Shown piece by piece: positions 1 through 11,449 of a stretch of 64,000 nt of DNA (positions are counted from its first letter, which is position 1; each line of letters opens with the position of its first letter). Where the stretch lies: assembly GCF_051020975.1 (NCBI RefSeq), contig NW_027478166.1, positions 1,985,501 to 2,049,500 of the forward strand, in the 5' to 3' direction. The translations under genes were made by a program, and so were the position numbers. The notes under the pieces are model-generated. The model made no database searches. It saw nothing but the letters and a program-made list of their open reading frames with translations, and was not told where the DNA came from. This stretch comes from Osmia lignaria lignaria (lineage: Eukaryota; Arthropoda; Insecta; Hymenoptera; Megachilidae).

Positions 1-12
1 GCTTAGCTGTGC

Positions 13-36
13 AGAAGAAGAACAACAAGAAGAAGA
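13..36. repeat. 24-bp mirror repeat of GAA and CAA triplets, present in most units
   Basis: The + strand reads GAAGAAGAA, then CAACAA, then GAAGAAGAA. The 24 bases from 13 to 36 read the same forwards and backwards on one strand, centred between 24 and 25. It recurs in most units; forms with AGAGGAAG or ACGAGAAG break the symmetry. Purine-rich mirror repeats can form intramolecular triplexes, but the two central cytosines weaken this candidate. Confidence 0.8.
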
Positions 37-59
37 AATATCTCGAAATATGTCCGTCA

Positions 60-86
60 GGCCCCTTCCCTTGAGATAAATCTGCA
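60..86 (+). repeat. Internal direct repeat, copy in the tail module
   Basis: This 27-bp segment begins GGCCCCTT and continues TTGAGATAAATCTGCA. It matches 268-294 at 24 of 27 positions without gaps, with differences at 68/276, 70/278 and 80/288. Both copies are present in nearly every unit, so the duplication predates the amplification of the 322-bp unit. Confidence 0.8.
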
Positions 87-131
87 AATATCTCGGAAAC
101 GAGGCGAGCTATGGCGAAATGTTAAGAGACC

Positions 132-182
132 TTTTTTGTAGAGAATTAAGTTTCCCACTTTTTATGTGCTATGATATTTTTT
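132..182. other. AT-rich segment with three T-tracts before the unit junction
   Basis: T6 lies at 132-137, T5 at 159-163 and T6 at 177-182, separated by AT-rich sequence and followed by GATCAG. The pattern repeats in each unit, although the middle tract becomes CAATTTAT in B-type units. Centre spacings of about 26 and 18 bp do not fit clean 10.5-bp phasing, so strong intrinsic curvature is not evident. Confidence 0.6.
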
Positions 183-267
183 GATCAGATGCGTAGTTCT
201 CGAGATATATCAAGATATTTAAAAGTTCCGAAGCCGCACCAACATAATAGAGATACAGAAACACCGT

Positions 268-294
268 GGCCCCTTTCTTTGAGATAACTCTGCA
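268..294 (+). repeat. Internal direct repeat, copy in the middle module
   Basis: This is the partner of 60-86, lying 208 bp away one way and 114 bp the other way round the unit. It begins GGCCCCTTTC and continues TTTGAGATAACTCTGCA. A looser match continues past it (GCGAGCT in both flanks) if a gap is allowed, so the original duplicated segment may have been longer. Confidence 0.8.
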
Positions 295-338
295 CTATTG
301 CGAGCTGCAAATGCCACTTCCAGCTTAGCTGTGCAGAG
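288..338. other. Two-tier imperfect stem-loop in the middle module
   Basis: The outer arms are CTCTGCAC (288-295) and GTGCAGAG (331-338), an 8-bp perfect inverted repeat here. The inner arms are AGCTGCAA (303-310) and TTCCAGCT (318-325), pairing at 7 of 8 positions around the 7-nt loop ATGCCAC. Most units have GTGCAGAA on the right, leaving 7 outer pairs. Form m3 (CTGGAA / TTCCAG) gives a perfect 6-bp inner core; form m2 (AGCCGCAA) weakens it. Some units break the outer arm (ACTATGCAC or ACTGTGCAC). Base pairing is visible; a function is not. Confidence 0.5.
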
Positions 339-3300
339 GAAGAACAACAAGAAGAAGAAATATCTCGAAATATGTCCGTCAGGCCAGTTCCTTTGAGCTG
401 AATCTGCAAATATCTCGGAAACGAAGCGAGCTATGGCAAAATGTTAAGAGACGTTTTTTATAGAGAATTATGTTTCCTACAATTTATGTTCTATGATATT
501 TTTTGATCAGAAGCGTAGTTTTCGAGATATATCGAGATATTTAAAAGTTCCGAAGCCGCACCAACATAATAGGGATACAGAAACACCGTGGCCCCTTTCT
601 TTGAGATAACTCTGCACTAGTGCGAGCCGCAAATGCCACTTCCAGCTTAGCTGTGCAGAAGAAGAACAACAAGAAGAAGAAATATCTCGAAATATGTCCG
701 TCAGGCCCCTTCCCTTGAGATAAATCTGCAAATATCTCGGAAACGAGGCGAGCTATGGCGAAATGTTAAGAGACCTTTTTTGTAGAGAATTAAGTTTCCC
801 ACTTTTTATGTGCTATGATATTTTTTGATCAGATGCGTAGTTCTCGAGATATATCAAGATATTTAAAAGTTCCGAAGCCGCACCAACATAATAGAGATAC
901 AGAAACACCGTGGCCCCTTTCTTTGAGATAACTCTGCACGATTGCGAGCTGTAAATGCCACTTCCAGCTTAGCTGTGCAGAAGAAGGACAACAAGAAGAA
1001 GAAATATCTCGAAATATGTCCGTCAGGCCCCTTCCCTTGAGATAAATCTGCAAATATCTCGGAAACGAAGCGAGCTATGGCGAAATGTTAAGAGACCTTT
1101 TTTGTAGAGAATTAAGTTTCCTACTTTTTATGTTCTATGATATTTTTTGATCAGATGCGTAGTTCTCGAGATATATCAAGATATTTGAAAGTTCCGAAGC
1201 CGCACCAACATAATAGAGATACAGAAACACCGTGGCCCCTTTCTTTGAGATAACTCTGCACTATTGCGAGCTGCAAATGCCACTTCCAGCTTAGCTGTGC
1301 AGAGGAAGAACAACAAGAAGAAGAAATATCTCGAAATATGTCCGTCAGGCCAGTTCCTTTGAGCTGAATCTGCAAATATCTCGGAAACGAAGCGAGCTAT
1401 GGCAAAATGTTAAGAGACGTTTTTTATAGAGAATTATGTTTCCTACAATTTATGTTCTATGATATTTTTTGATCAGATGCGTAGTTTTCGAGATATATCG
1501 AGATATTTAAAAGTTCCGAAGCCGCACCAACATAATAGGGATACAGAAACACCGTGGCCCCTTTCTTTGAGATAACTCTGCACTAGTGCGAGCCGCAAAT
1601 GCCACTTCCAGCTTAGCTGTGCAGAAGAAGAACAACCAGAAGAAGAAATATCTCGAAATATGTCGGTCAGGCCTCTTCCCTTGAGATATATCTGCAAATA
1701 TCTCGGAAACGAAGCGAGCTATGGCAAAATGTTAAGAGACCTTTTTTGTAGAGAATTATGCTTCCTACAATTTATGTTCTATGATATTTTTTGATCAGAA
1801 GCGTAGTTTTCGAGATACATCGAGATATTTAAAAGTTCCGAAGCCGCACCAACATAATAGAGATACAGAAACACCGTGGCCCCTTTCTTTGAGATAACTC
1901 TGCACTAGTGCGAGCCGCAAATGCCAGTTCCAGCTTAGCTGTGCAAAAGAAGAACAACAAGAAGAAGAAATATCTCGAAATATGTCCGTCAGGCCCCTTC
2001 CCTTGAGATAAATCTGCAAATATCTCGGAAACGAAGCGAGCTATGGCAAAATGTTAAGAGACCTTTTGTGTAGAGAATTAAGTTTCCTACTTTTTATGTT
2101 GTATGATATTTTTTGATCAGATGCGTAGTTCTCGAGATATATCAAGATATTTAAAAGTTCCGAAGCCGCACCAACATAATAGAGATACAGAAACACCGTG
2201 GCCCCTTTCTTTGAGATAACTCTGCACTATTGCGAGCTGCAAATGCCACTTCCAGCTTAGCTGTGCAGAGGAAGAACAACAAGAAGAAGAAATATCTCGA
2301 AATATGTCCGTCAGGCCCCTTCCCTTGAGATAAATCTGCAAATATCTCGGAAACGAAGCGAGCTATGGCAAAATGTTAAGAGACCTTTTTTGTAGAGAAT
2401 TAAGTTTCCTACTTTTTATGTTCTATGATATTTTTTGATCAGATGCGTAGTTCTCGAGATATATCAAGATATTTAAAAGTTCCGATACCGCACCAACATA
2501 ATAGAGATACAGAAACACCGTGGCCCCTTTCTTTGAGATAACTCTGCACTATTGCGAGCTGCAAATGCCACTTCCAGCTTAGCTGTGCAGAGAAAGAACA
2601 ACAAGAAGAAGAAATATCTCGAAATATGTCCGTCAGGCCAGTTCCTTTGAGCTGAATCTGCAAATATCTCGGAAACGAAGCGAGCTATGGCAAAATGTTA
2701 AGAGACGTTTTTTATAGAGAATTATGTTTCCTACAATTTATGTTCTATGATATTTTTTGATCAGAAGCGTAGTTTTCGAGATATATCGAGATATTTAAAA
2801 GTTCCGAAGCCGCACCAACATAATAGGGATACAGAAACACCGTGGCCCCTTTCTTTGAGATAACTCTGCACTAGTGCGAGCCGCAAATGCCACTTCCAGC
2901 TTAGCTGTGCAGAAGAAGAACAACAAGAAGAAGAAATATCTCGAAATATGTCCGTCAGGCCCCTTCCCTTGAGATAAATCTGCAAATATCTCGGAAACGA
3001 AGCGAGCTATGGCAAAATGTTAAGAGACCTTTTTTGTAGAGAATTAAGTTTCCTACTTTTTATCTTCTATGATATTTTTTGATCAGATGCGTAGTTCTCG
3101 AGATATATTAAGATATTTAAAAGTTCCGAAGCCGCACCAACATAATAGAGATACAGAAACACCGTGGCCCCTTTCTTTGAGATAACTCTGCACTATTGCG
3201 AGCTGTAAATGCCACTTCCAGCTTAGCTGTGCAGAAGAAGAACAACAAGAAGAAGAAATATCTCGAAATATGTCCGTCAGGCCCCTTCCCTTGAGATATA

Positions 3301-4300
3301 TCTGCAAATATCTCGGAAACGAAGCGAGCTATGGCAAAATGTTAAGAGACCTTTTTTGTAGAGAATTAAGTTTCCTACTTTTTATGTTCTATGATATTTT
3401 TTGATCAGATGCGTAGTTCTCGAGATATATCAAGACATTTAAAAGTTGCGAAGCCGCACCAACATAATAGAGATACAGAAACACCGTGGCCCCTTTCTTT
3501 GAGATAACTCTGCACTATTGCGAGCTGCAAATGCCACTTCCAGCTTAGCTGTGCAGAGGAAGAACAACAAGAAGAAGAAATATCTCGAAATATGTCCGTC
3601 AGGCCAGTTCCTTTGAGCTGAATCTGCAAATATCTCGGAAACGAAGCGAGCTATGGCAAAATGTTAAGAGACGTTTTTTATAGAGAATTATGTTTCCTAC
3701 AATTTATGTTCTATGATATTTTTTGATCAGAAGCGTAGTTTTCGAGATATATCAAGATATTTAAAAGTTCCGAAGCCGCACCAACATAATAGGGATACAG
3801 AAACACCGTGGCCCCTTTCTGTGAGATAACTCTGCACTAGTGCGAGCCGCAAATGCCACTTCCAGCTTAGCTGTGCAGAAGAAGAACAAGAAGAAGAAGA
3901 AATATCTCGAAATATGTCCGTCAGGCCCCTTCCCTTGAGATAAATCTGCAAATATCTCGGAAACGAAGCGAGCTATGGCGAAATGTTAAGAGACCTTTTT
4001 TGTAGAGAATTAAGTTTCCTACTTTTTATGTGCTATGATATTTTTTGATCAGATGCGTAGTTCTCGAGATATATCAAGATATTTAAAAGTTCCGAAGCCG
4101 CACCAACATAATAGAGATACAGAAACACCGTGGCCCCTTTCTTTGAGATAACTCTGCACTAGTGCGAGCTGCAAATGTCACTTCCAGCTTAGCTGTGCAG
4201 AGGAAGAACAACAAGAAGAAGAAATATCTCGAAATATGTCCGTCAGGCCAGTTCCTTTGAGCTGAATCTGCAAATATCTCGGAAACGAAGCGAGCTATGG

Positions 4301-4320
4301 CAAAATCTTAGAAACGTTTT
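4301..4320. other. 1-bp deletion in the satellite unit
   Basis: The usual AAATGTTAAGAGACG reads AAATCTTAGAAACG here: one A is missing, with two nearby substitutions. All later units are shifted by 1 bp from the 322-bp register set at the left edge. I saw no other unit sharing this change, so it is a private mutation. Confidence 0.8.
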
Positions 4321-5266
4321 TTGTAGAGAATTATGTTTCCTACAATTTATGTTCTATGATATTTTTTGATCAGAAGCGTAGTTTTCGAGATATATCGAGA
4401 TATTTAAAAGTTCCGAAGCCACACCAACATAATAGAGATACAGAAACACCGTGGCCCCTTTCTTTGAGATAACTCTGCACTAGTGCGAGCCGCAAATGCC
4501 ACTTCCAGCTTAGCTGTGCAGAAGAAGACCAACAAGAAGAAGAAATATCTCGAAATATGTCCGACAGGCCCCTTCCCTTGAGATAAATCTGCAAATATCT
4601 CGGAAACGAAGCGCGCTATGGCAAAACGTTAAGAGACCTTTTTTGTAGAGAATTAAGTTTCCTACTTTTTATGTTCTATGATATTTTTTGATGAGATGCG
4701 TAGTTCTCGAGATATATCAAGATATTTAAAAGTTCCGAAGCCGCACCAACATAATACAGATACAGAAACACCGTGGCCCCTTTCTTTGAGATAACTCTGC
4801 ACTATTGCGAGCTGCAAATGCCACTTCCAGCTTAGCTGTGCAGAGGAAGAACAACAAGAAGAAGAAATATCTCGAAATATGTCCGTCAGGCCAGTTCCTT
4901 TGAGCTGAATCTGCAAATATCTCGGAAACGAAGCGAGCTATGGCAAAATGTTAAGAGACGTTTTTTGTAGAGAATTATGTTTCCTACAATTTATGTTCTA
5001 TGATATTTTTTGATCAGAAGCGTAGTTTTCGAGATATATCGAGATATTTAAAAGTTCCGAAGCCGCACCAACATAATAGAGATACAGAAACACCGTGGCC
5101 CCTTTCTTTGAGATAACTCTGCACTATTGCGAGCTGTAAATGCCACTTCCAGCTTAGCTGTGCAGAAGAAGAACAACAAGAAGAAGAAATATCTCGAAAT
5201 ATGTCCGTCAGGCCCCTTCCCTTGAGATATATCTGCAAATATCTCGGAAACGAAGCGAGCTATGGC

Positions 5267-7194
5267 AAAATGTTAAGATACCTTTTTTGTAGAGAATTAT
5301 GTTTCCTACAATTTATGTTCTATGATATTTTTTGATCAGATGCGTAGTTCTCGAGATATATCAAGATATTTAAAAGTTCCGAAGCCGCACCAACATAATA
5401 GAGATACAGAAACACCGTGGCCCCTTTCTTTGAGATAACTCTGCACTATTGCGAGCTGCAAATGCCACTTCCAGCTTAGCTGTGCAGAGGAAGAACAACA
5501 AGAAGAAGAAATATCTCGAAATATGTCCGTCAGGCCAGTTCCTTTGAGCTGAATCTGCAAATATCTCGGAAACGAAGCGAGCTATGGCAAAATGTTAAGA
5601 GACGTTTTTTGTAGAGAATTATGTTTCCTACAATTTATGTTCTATGACATTTTTTGATCAGAAGCGTAGTTTTCGAGATATATCGAGATATTTAAAAGTT
5701 CCGAAGCCGCACCAACATAATAGAGATACAGAAACACCGTGGCCCCTTTCCTTGAGATAACTCTGCACTATTGCGAGCTGTAAACGCCACTTCCAGCTTA
5801 GCTGTGCAGAAGAAGAACAACAAGAAGAAGAAATATCTCGAAATATGTCCGTCAGGCCCCTGCCCTTGAGATATATCTGCAAATATCTCGGAAACGAAGC
5901 GAGCCATAGCAAAATGTTAAGAGACCTTTTTTGTAGAGAATTATGTTTCCTACAATTTATGTTCTATAATATTTTTTGATCAGAAGCGTAGTTTTCGAGA
6001 TATATCGAGATATTTAAAGGTTCCGAAGCCGCACCAACATAATAGAGATACAGAAACACCGTGGCCCCTTTCTTTGAGATAACTCTGCACTAGTGCGAGC
6101 CGCAAATGCCACTTCCAGCTTAGCTGTGCAGAAGAAGAACAACAAGAAGAAGAAATATCTCGAAATATGTCCGTCAGGCCCCTTCCCTTGAGATAAATCT
6201 GCAAATATCTCGGAAACGAAGCGAGCTATGGCAAAATGTATAGATACCTTTTTTGTAGAGAATTATGTTTCCTACAATTTATGTTCTATGATATTTTTTG
6301 ATCAGATGCGTAGTTCTCGAGATATATCAAGATATTTAAAAGTTCCGAAGCCGCACCAACATAATAGAGATACAGAAACACCGTGGCCCCTTTCTTTGAG
6401 ATAACTCTGCACTATTGCGAGCTGCAAATGCCACTTCCAGCTTAGCTGTGCAGAGGAAGAACAACAAGAAGAAGAAATATCTCGAAATATGTCCGTCAGG
6501 CCAGTTCCTTTGAGCTGAATCTGCAAATATCTCGGAAACGAAGCGAGCTATGGCAAAATGTTAAGAGACGTTTTTTGTAGAGAATTATGTTTCCTACAAT
6601 TTATGTTCTATGACATTTTTTGATCAGAAGCGTAGTTTTCGAGATATATCGAGATATTTAAAAGTTCCGAAGCCGCACCAACATAATAGAGATACAGAAA
6701 CACCGTGGCCCCTTTCCTTGAGATAACTCTGCACTATTGCGAGCTGTAAACGCCACTTCCAGCTTAGCTGTGCAGAAGAAGAACAACAAGAAGAAGAAAT
6801 ATCTCGAAATATGTCCGTCAGGCCCCTGCCCTTGAGATATATCTGCAAATATCTCGGAAACGAAGCGAGCTATAGCAAAATGTTAAGAGACCTTTTTTGT
6901 AGAGAATTATGTTTCCTACAATTTATGTTCTATAATATTTTTTGATCAGAAGCGTAGTTTTCGAGATATATCGAGATATTTAAAGGTTCCGAAGCCGCAC
7001 CAACATAATAGAGATACAGAAACACCGTGGCCCCTTTCTTTGAGATAACTCTGCACTAGTGCGAGCCGCAAATGCCACTTCCAGCTTAGCTGTGCAGAAG
7101 AAGAACAACAAGAAGAAGAAATATCTCGAAATATGTCCGTCAGGCCCCTTCCCTTGAGATAAATCTGCAAATATCTCGGAAACGAAGCGGGCTA
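5267..7194. repeat. 966-bp (3-unit) tandem duplication, two near-identical copies
   Basis: The copies are about 5267-6228 and 6233-7194. Shared private markers are AGATACC before the first unit, TCTATGACAT (5643, 6609), TTTCCTTGAG, GCTGTAAACGCC, CCCCTGCCC, TATAGCAAAA (5907, 6873), TCTATAATAT and TTAAAGGTTCC. The one clear difference I found inside is GAGCCATAG against GAGCTATAG (near 5904 and 6870). Copy edges are approximate. Confidence 0.85.
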
Positions 7195-10100
7195 TGGCAA
7201 AATGTTAAGAGACGTTTTTTGTAGAGAATTATGTTTCCTACAATTTATGTTCTATGATATTTTTTGATCAGAAGCGTAGTTTTCGAGATATATCGAGATA
7301 TTTAAAAGTTCCGAAGCCGCACCAACATAATAGAGATACAGAAACACCGTGGCCCCTTTCTTTGAGATAACTCTGCACTAGTGCGAGCCGCAAATGCCAC
7401 TTCCAGCTTAGCTGTGCAGAAGAAGAACAACAAGAAGAAGAAATATCTCGAAATATGTCCGACAGGCCCCTTCCCTTGAGATAAATCTGCAAATATCTCG
7501 GAAACGAAGCGAGCTATGGCAAAATGTTAAGAGACCTTTTTTGTAGAGAATAATGTTTCCTACAATTTACGTTCTATGATATTTTTTGATCAGAAGCGTA
7601 GTTTTCGAGATATATCGAGATATTTAAAAGTTCCGAAGCCGCACCAACATAATAGAGATACAGAAACACCGTGGCCCCTTTCTTTGAGATAACTCTGCAC
7701 TATTGCGACCTGCAAATGCCACTTCCAGCTCAGCTGTGCAGAAGAAGAACAACAAGAAGAAGAAATATCTCGAAATATGTCCGTCAGGCCCCTTCCCTTG
7801 AGATAAATCTGCAAATATCTCGGAAACGAAGCGAGCTATGGCAAAATGTTAAGAGACCGTTTTTGTAGAGAATTAAGTTTCCTACTTTTTATGTTCTATA
7901 ATATTTTTTGATCAGAAGCGTAGTTTTCGAGATATATCGAGATATTTAAAAGTTCCGAAGCCGCACCAACATAATAGAGATACAGAAACACCGTGGCCCC
8001 TTTCTTTGAGATAACTCTGCACTGTTGCGCGCTGCAAATGCCACTTCCAGCTTAGCTGTGCAGAAGAAGAACAACAAGAAAAAGAAATATCTCGAAATAT
8101 GTCCGTCAGGCCCCTTCCCTTGAGATATATCTGCAAATATCTCGGAAACGAAGCGAGCTATGGCAAAATGTTAAGATACCTTTTTTGTAGAGAATTATGT
8201 TTCCTACAATTTATGTTCTATGATATTTTTTGATCAGATGCGTAGTTCTCGAGATATATCAAGATATTTAAAAGTTCCGAAGCCGCACCAACATAATAGA
8301 GATACAGAAACACCGTGGCCCCTTTCTTTGAGATAACTCTGCACTAGTGCGAGCCGCAAATGCCACTTCCAGCTTAGCTGTGCAGAAGAAGAACAACAAG
8401 AAGAAGAAATATCTCGAAATATGTCCGACAGGCCCCTTCCCTTGAGATAAATCTGCAAATATCTCGGAAACGAAGCGAGCTATGGCGAAATGTTAAGAGA
8501 CCTTTTCTGTAGAGAATTAAGTTTCCTACTTTTTGTCTTCTATGATATTTTTTGATCAGGTGCGTAGTTCTCGAGATATATCAAGATATTTAAAAGTTCC
8601 GAAGCCGCACCAACATAATAGAGATACAGAAACACCGTGGCCCCTTTCTTTGAGATAACTCTGCACGATTGCGAGCTGGAAATGCCACTTCCAGTTTAGC
8701 TGTGCAGAAGAAGAACAACAAGAAGAAGAAATATCTCGAAATATGTCCATCAGGACCCTTCCCTTGAGATAAATCTGCAAATATCTCGGAAACGAAGCGA
8801 GCTATGGCAAAATCTTAAGAGACCGTTTTTGTAGAGAATTAAGTTTCCTACTTTTTATGTTCTATGATATTTTTTGATCAGAAGCGTAGTTTTCGAGATA
8901 TATCGAGATATTTAAAAGTTCCGAAGCCGCACCAACATAATAGAGATACAGAAACACCGTGGCTCCTTTCTTTGAGATAACTCTGCACTAGTGCGAGCCG
9001 CAAACGCCACTTCCAGCTTAGCTGTGCAGAAGAAGAACAACAAGAAGAAGAAATATCTCGAAATATGTCCGTCAGGCCCCTTCCCTTGAGATAAATCTGC
9101 AAATATCTCGGGAACGAAGCGAGCTATGGCAAAATGTTAAGAGACATTTTTTGTAGAGAATTAAGTTTCCTACTTTTTATGTTCTATGATATTTTTTGAT
9201 CAGATGCGTAGTTCTCGAGATATATCAAGATATTTAAAAGTTCCGAAGCCGCACCAACATAATAGAGATACAGAAACAGCGTGGCCCCTTTCTTTGAGAT
9301 AACTCTGCACTATTGCGAGCTGCAAATGCCACTTCCAGCTTAGCTGTGCAGAGGAAGAACAACAAGAAGAAGAAGTATCTCGAAATATGTCCGTCAGGCC
9401 CGTTCCTTTGAGCTGAATCTGCAAATATCTCGGAAACGAAGCGAGCTATGGCAAAATGTTAAGAGACGTTTTTTGTAGAGAATTATGTTTCCTACAATTT
9501 ATGCTCTATGATATTTTTTGATCAGAAGCGTAGTTCTCGAGATATATCGAGATATTTAAAAGTTCCGAAGCCGCACCAACATAATAGAGATACAGAAACA
9601 CCGTGGCCCCTTTCTTTGAGATAACTCTGCACTAGTGCGAGCTGCAAATGCCACTTCCAGCTTAGCTGTGCAGAAGAAGAACAACAAGAAGAAGAAATAT
9701 CTCGAAATATGTCCGTCAGGCCAGTTCCTTTGAGCTGAATCTGCAAATATCTCGGAAACCAAGCGAGCTATGGCAAAATGTTAAGAGACCTTTTTTGTAG
9801 AGAATTAAGTTTCCTACTTTTTATGTTCTATGATATTTTTGGATCAGAGGCGTAGTTCTCGAGATATATCAAGATATTTAAAAGTTCCGAAGCCGCACCA
9901 ACATAATAGAGATACAGAAACACCGTGGCCCCTTTCTTTGAGATAACTCTGCACGATTGCGAGCTGGAAATGCCACTTCCAGTTTAGCTGTGCAGAAGAA
10001 GAACAACAAGAAGAAGAAATATCTCGAAATATGTCCATCAGGACCCTTCCCTTGAGATAAATCTGCAAATATCTCGGAAACGAAGCGAGCTATGGCAAAA

Positions 10101-11449
10101 TGTTAAGAGACCTTTTTTGTAGAGAATTATGTTTCCTACAATCTTTGTTGTATGATATTTTTTGATCAGAAGCGTAGTTTTCGAGATATATCGAGATATG
10201 TAACAGTTCCGAAGCCGCACCAACATAATAGAGATGCAGAAACACCGTGGCCCCTTTCTTTGAGATAACTCTGCACTAGTGCGAGCTGCAAATGCCACTT
10301 CCAGCTTAGCTGTGCAGAAGAAGAACAACAAGAAGAAGAAATATCTCGAAATATGTCCGTCAGGCCCCTTCCCTTGAAATAAATCTACAAATATCTCGGA
10401 AACGAAGCGAGCTATGGCAAAATGTTAAGAGACCTTTTTTGTAGAGAATTACGTTTCCTACTTTTTATGTTCTATGATATTTTTCGATCAGAGGCGTAGT
10501 TCTCGAGATATATCAAGATATTTAAAAGTTCCGAAGCCGCACCAACATAATAGAGATACAGAAACACCGTGGCCCCTTTCTTTGAGATAACTCTGCACGA
10601 TTGCGAGCTGGAAATGCCACTTCCAGTTTAGCTGTGCAGAAGAAGAACAACAAGAAGAAGAAATATCTCGAAATATGTCCGTCAGGCCAGTTCCTTTGAG
10701 CTGAATCTGCAAATATCTCGGAAACGAAGCGAGCTATGGCAAAATGTTAAGAGACGGTTTTTGTAGAGAATTGTTTCCTACAATTTATGTTCTATGATAT
10801 TTTTTGATCAGAAGCGTAGTTTTCGAGATATATCGAGATATTTAAATGTTCCGAAGCCGCACCAACATAATAGAGATACAGAAACACCGTGGCCCCTTTC
10901 TTTGAGATAACTCTGCACTAGTGCGAGCCGCAAATGCCACTTACAGCTTAGCTGTGCAGAAGAAGAACAACGAGAAGAAGAAATATCTCGAAATATGTCC
11001 GTCAGGCCCCTTCCCTTGAGATAAATCTGCAAATATCTCGGAAACGAAGCGAGCTATGGCAAAATGTTAAGAGACCTTTTTTGTAGAGAATTAAGTTTCC
11101 TACATTTTATGTTCTATGATATTTTTTGATCAGATGCGTAGTTCTCGAGATATATCAAGATATTTAAAAGTTCCGAAGCCGCACCAACATAATAGAGATA
11201 CAGAAACACCGTGGCTCCTTTCTTTGAGATAACTCTGCACTATTGCGAGCTGGAAATGCCACTTCCAGTTTAGCTGTGCAGAAGAAGAACAACAAGAAGA
11301 AGAAATATCTCGAAATATGTCCGTCAGGCCCCTGCCCTTGAGATATATCTGCAAATATCTCGGAAACGAAGCGAGCTATGGCAAAATGTTGAGAGACCTT
11401 TTTTGTAGAGAATTATGTTTCCTACAATTTATGTTCTATGATATTTTTT
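7195..11449. repeat. Satellite segment with irregular unit order
   Basis: It holds thirteen ordinary 322-bp units whose module combinations follow no clean period. One related pair, with CACGATTGCGAGCTGGAAATG and GTCCATCAGGACC, sits near 8556 and 9844, four units apart. GTCCGACAGG marks the units near 7268 and 8234. There is no non-satellite sequence here. Confidence 0.75.
10766..10780. other. 2-bp deletion in the satellite unit
   Basis: The usual GAGAATTATGTTTCC reads GAGAATTGTTTCC, so two bases are missing near 10772. It is the largest single length change seen in the window. Confidence 0.85.

Larger units (their letters stand above)
1..182. repeat. Partial satellite unit, cut by the left window edge
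   Basis: This is the right-hand part of a unit: the GAA/CAA tract, the tail of form c, the AAATATCTCGG segment and the T-rich stretch leading to GATCAG at 183. It enters the window mid-unit, so the array continues to the left. Confidence 0.95.
183..504. repeat. First complete 322-bp unit (reference unit for coordinates)
   Basis: In order: the TGATCA junction (182-187), CTCGAG (199-204), the 8-bp palindrome GATATATC (204-211), the GGCCCCTTTC segment (268-294), the stem-loop (288-338), a GAA/CAA tract, a tail of form q (TTGAGCTGAATCTGC), the AAATATCTCGG segment, then three short T-tracts before the next GATCAG. It combines an A head (GATGCGTAG, TTCTCGAG, TCAAGAT), an m1 middle (TATTGCGAGCTGCAAATG) and a q tail. 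The choice of start is arbitrary; any point could open the unit. Confidence 0.95.
183..5266. repeat. Array segment with mainly 3-unit (966 bp) HOR pattern
   Basis: Units with a q tail (TTGAGCTGAATC) recur near 185, 1151, 2439, 3405, 4049, 4692 and 5336. Between them usually lie one B-head/m2 unit and one A-head/m1 unit whose middle reads GAGCTGTAAATG. The segment from 2439 mirrors the one from 3405 at 966 bp. One extra B/m2 unit near 1795 makes one period four units long. The order loosens after about 4.4 kb. The unit at 4692 reads GATGAG instead of GATCAG. Confidence 0.7.

Noticed and set aside
131..182. Phased A/T-tract curved DNA
   Set aside because: The three T-tracts have centre spacings of about 26 and 18 bp, not multiples of the helical repeat, and the middle tract is interrupted in B-type units.
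185..409. A minus-strand 74-codon reading frame repeated in nearly every unit, as a possible multigene family
   Set aside because: It usually has no ATG, shifts frame from unit to unit (322 is not a multiple of 3), is broken in several units by stops or loss of the TTG, and its common variants are amino-acid-changing. It has no recognisable domain. It is best explained as an open stretch in a homogenised satellite.
183..504. CENP-B box, which would suggest a centromere role
   Set aside because: The nearest candidate on the minus strand, TTCGTTTCCGAG, does not fit the TTCGnnnnAnnCGGG pattern. A centromeric role cannot be argued from this motif.
183..504. tRNA-derived SINE or other RNA polymerase III unit
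   Set aside because: GTTCCGAAGC resembles a B box loosely but carries an extra base, I found no A box at the right distance, and T6 runs alone are not evidence. There is no target-site duplication or poly-A tail.
5692..5907. Second antisense frame, 63-71 codons, with a phenylalanine- and leucine-rich stretch resembling a membrane segment
   Set aside because: The hydrophobic run is the GAA/CAA tract read in another antisense frame. It appears only where TTG is created by GAAACCAAGC and similar single changes, and it overlaps the other frame.
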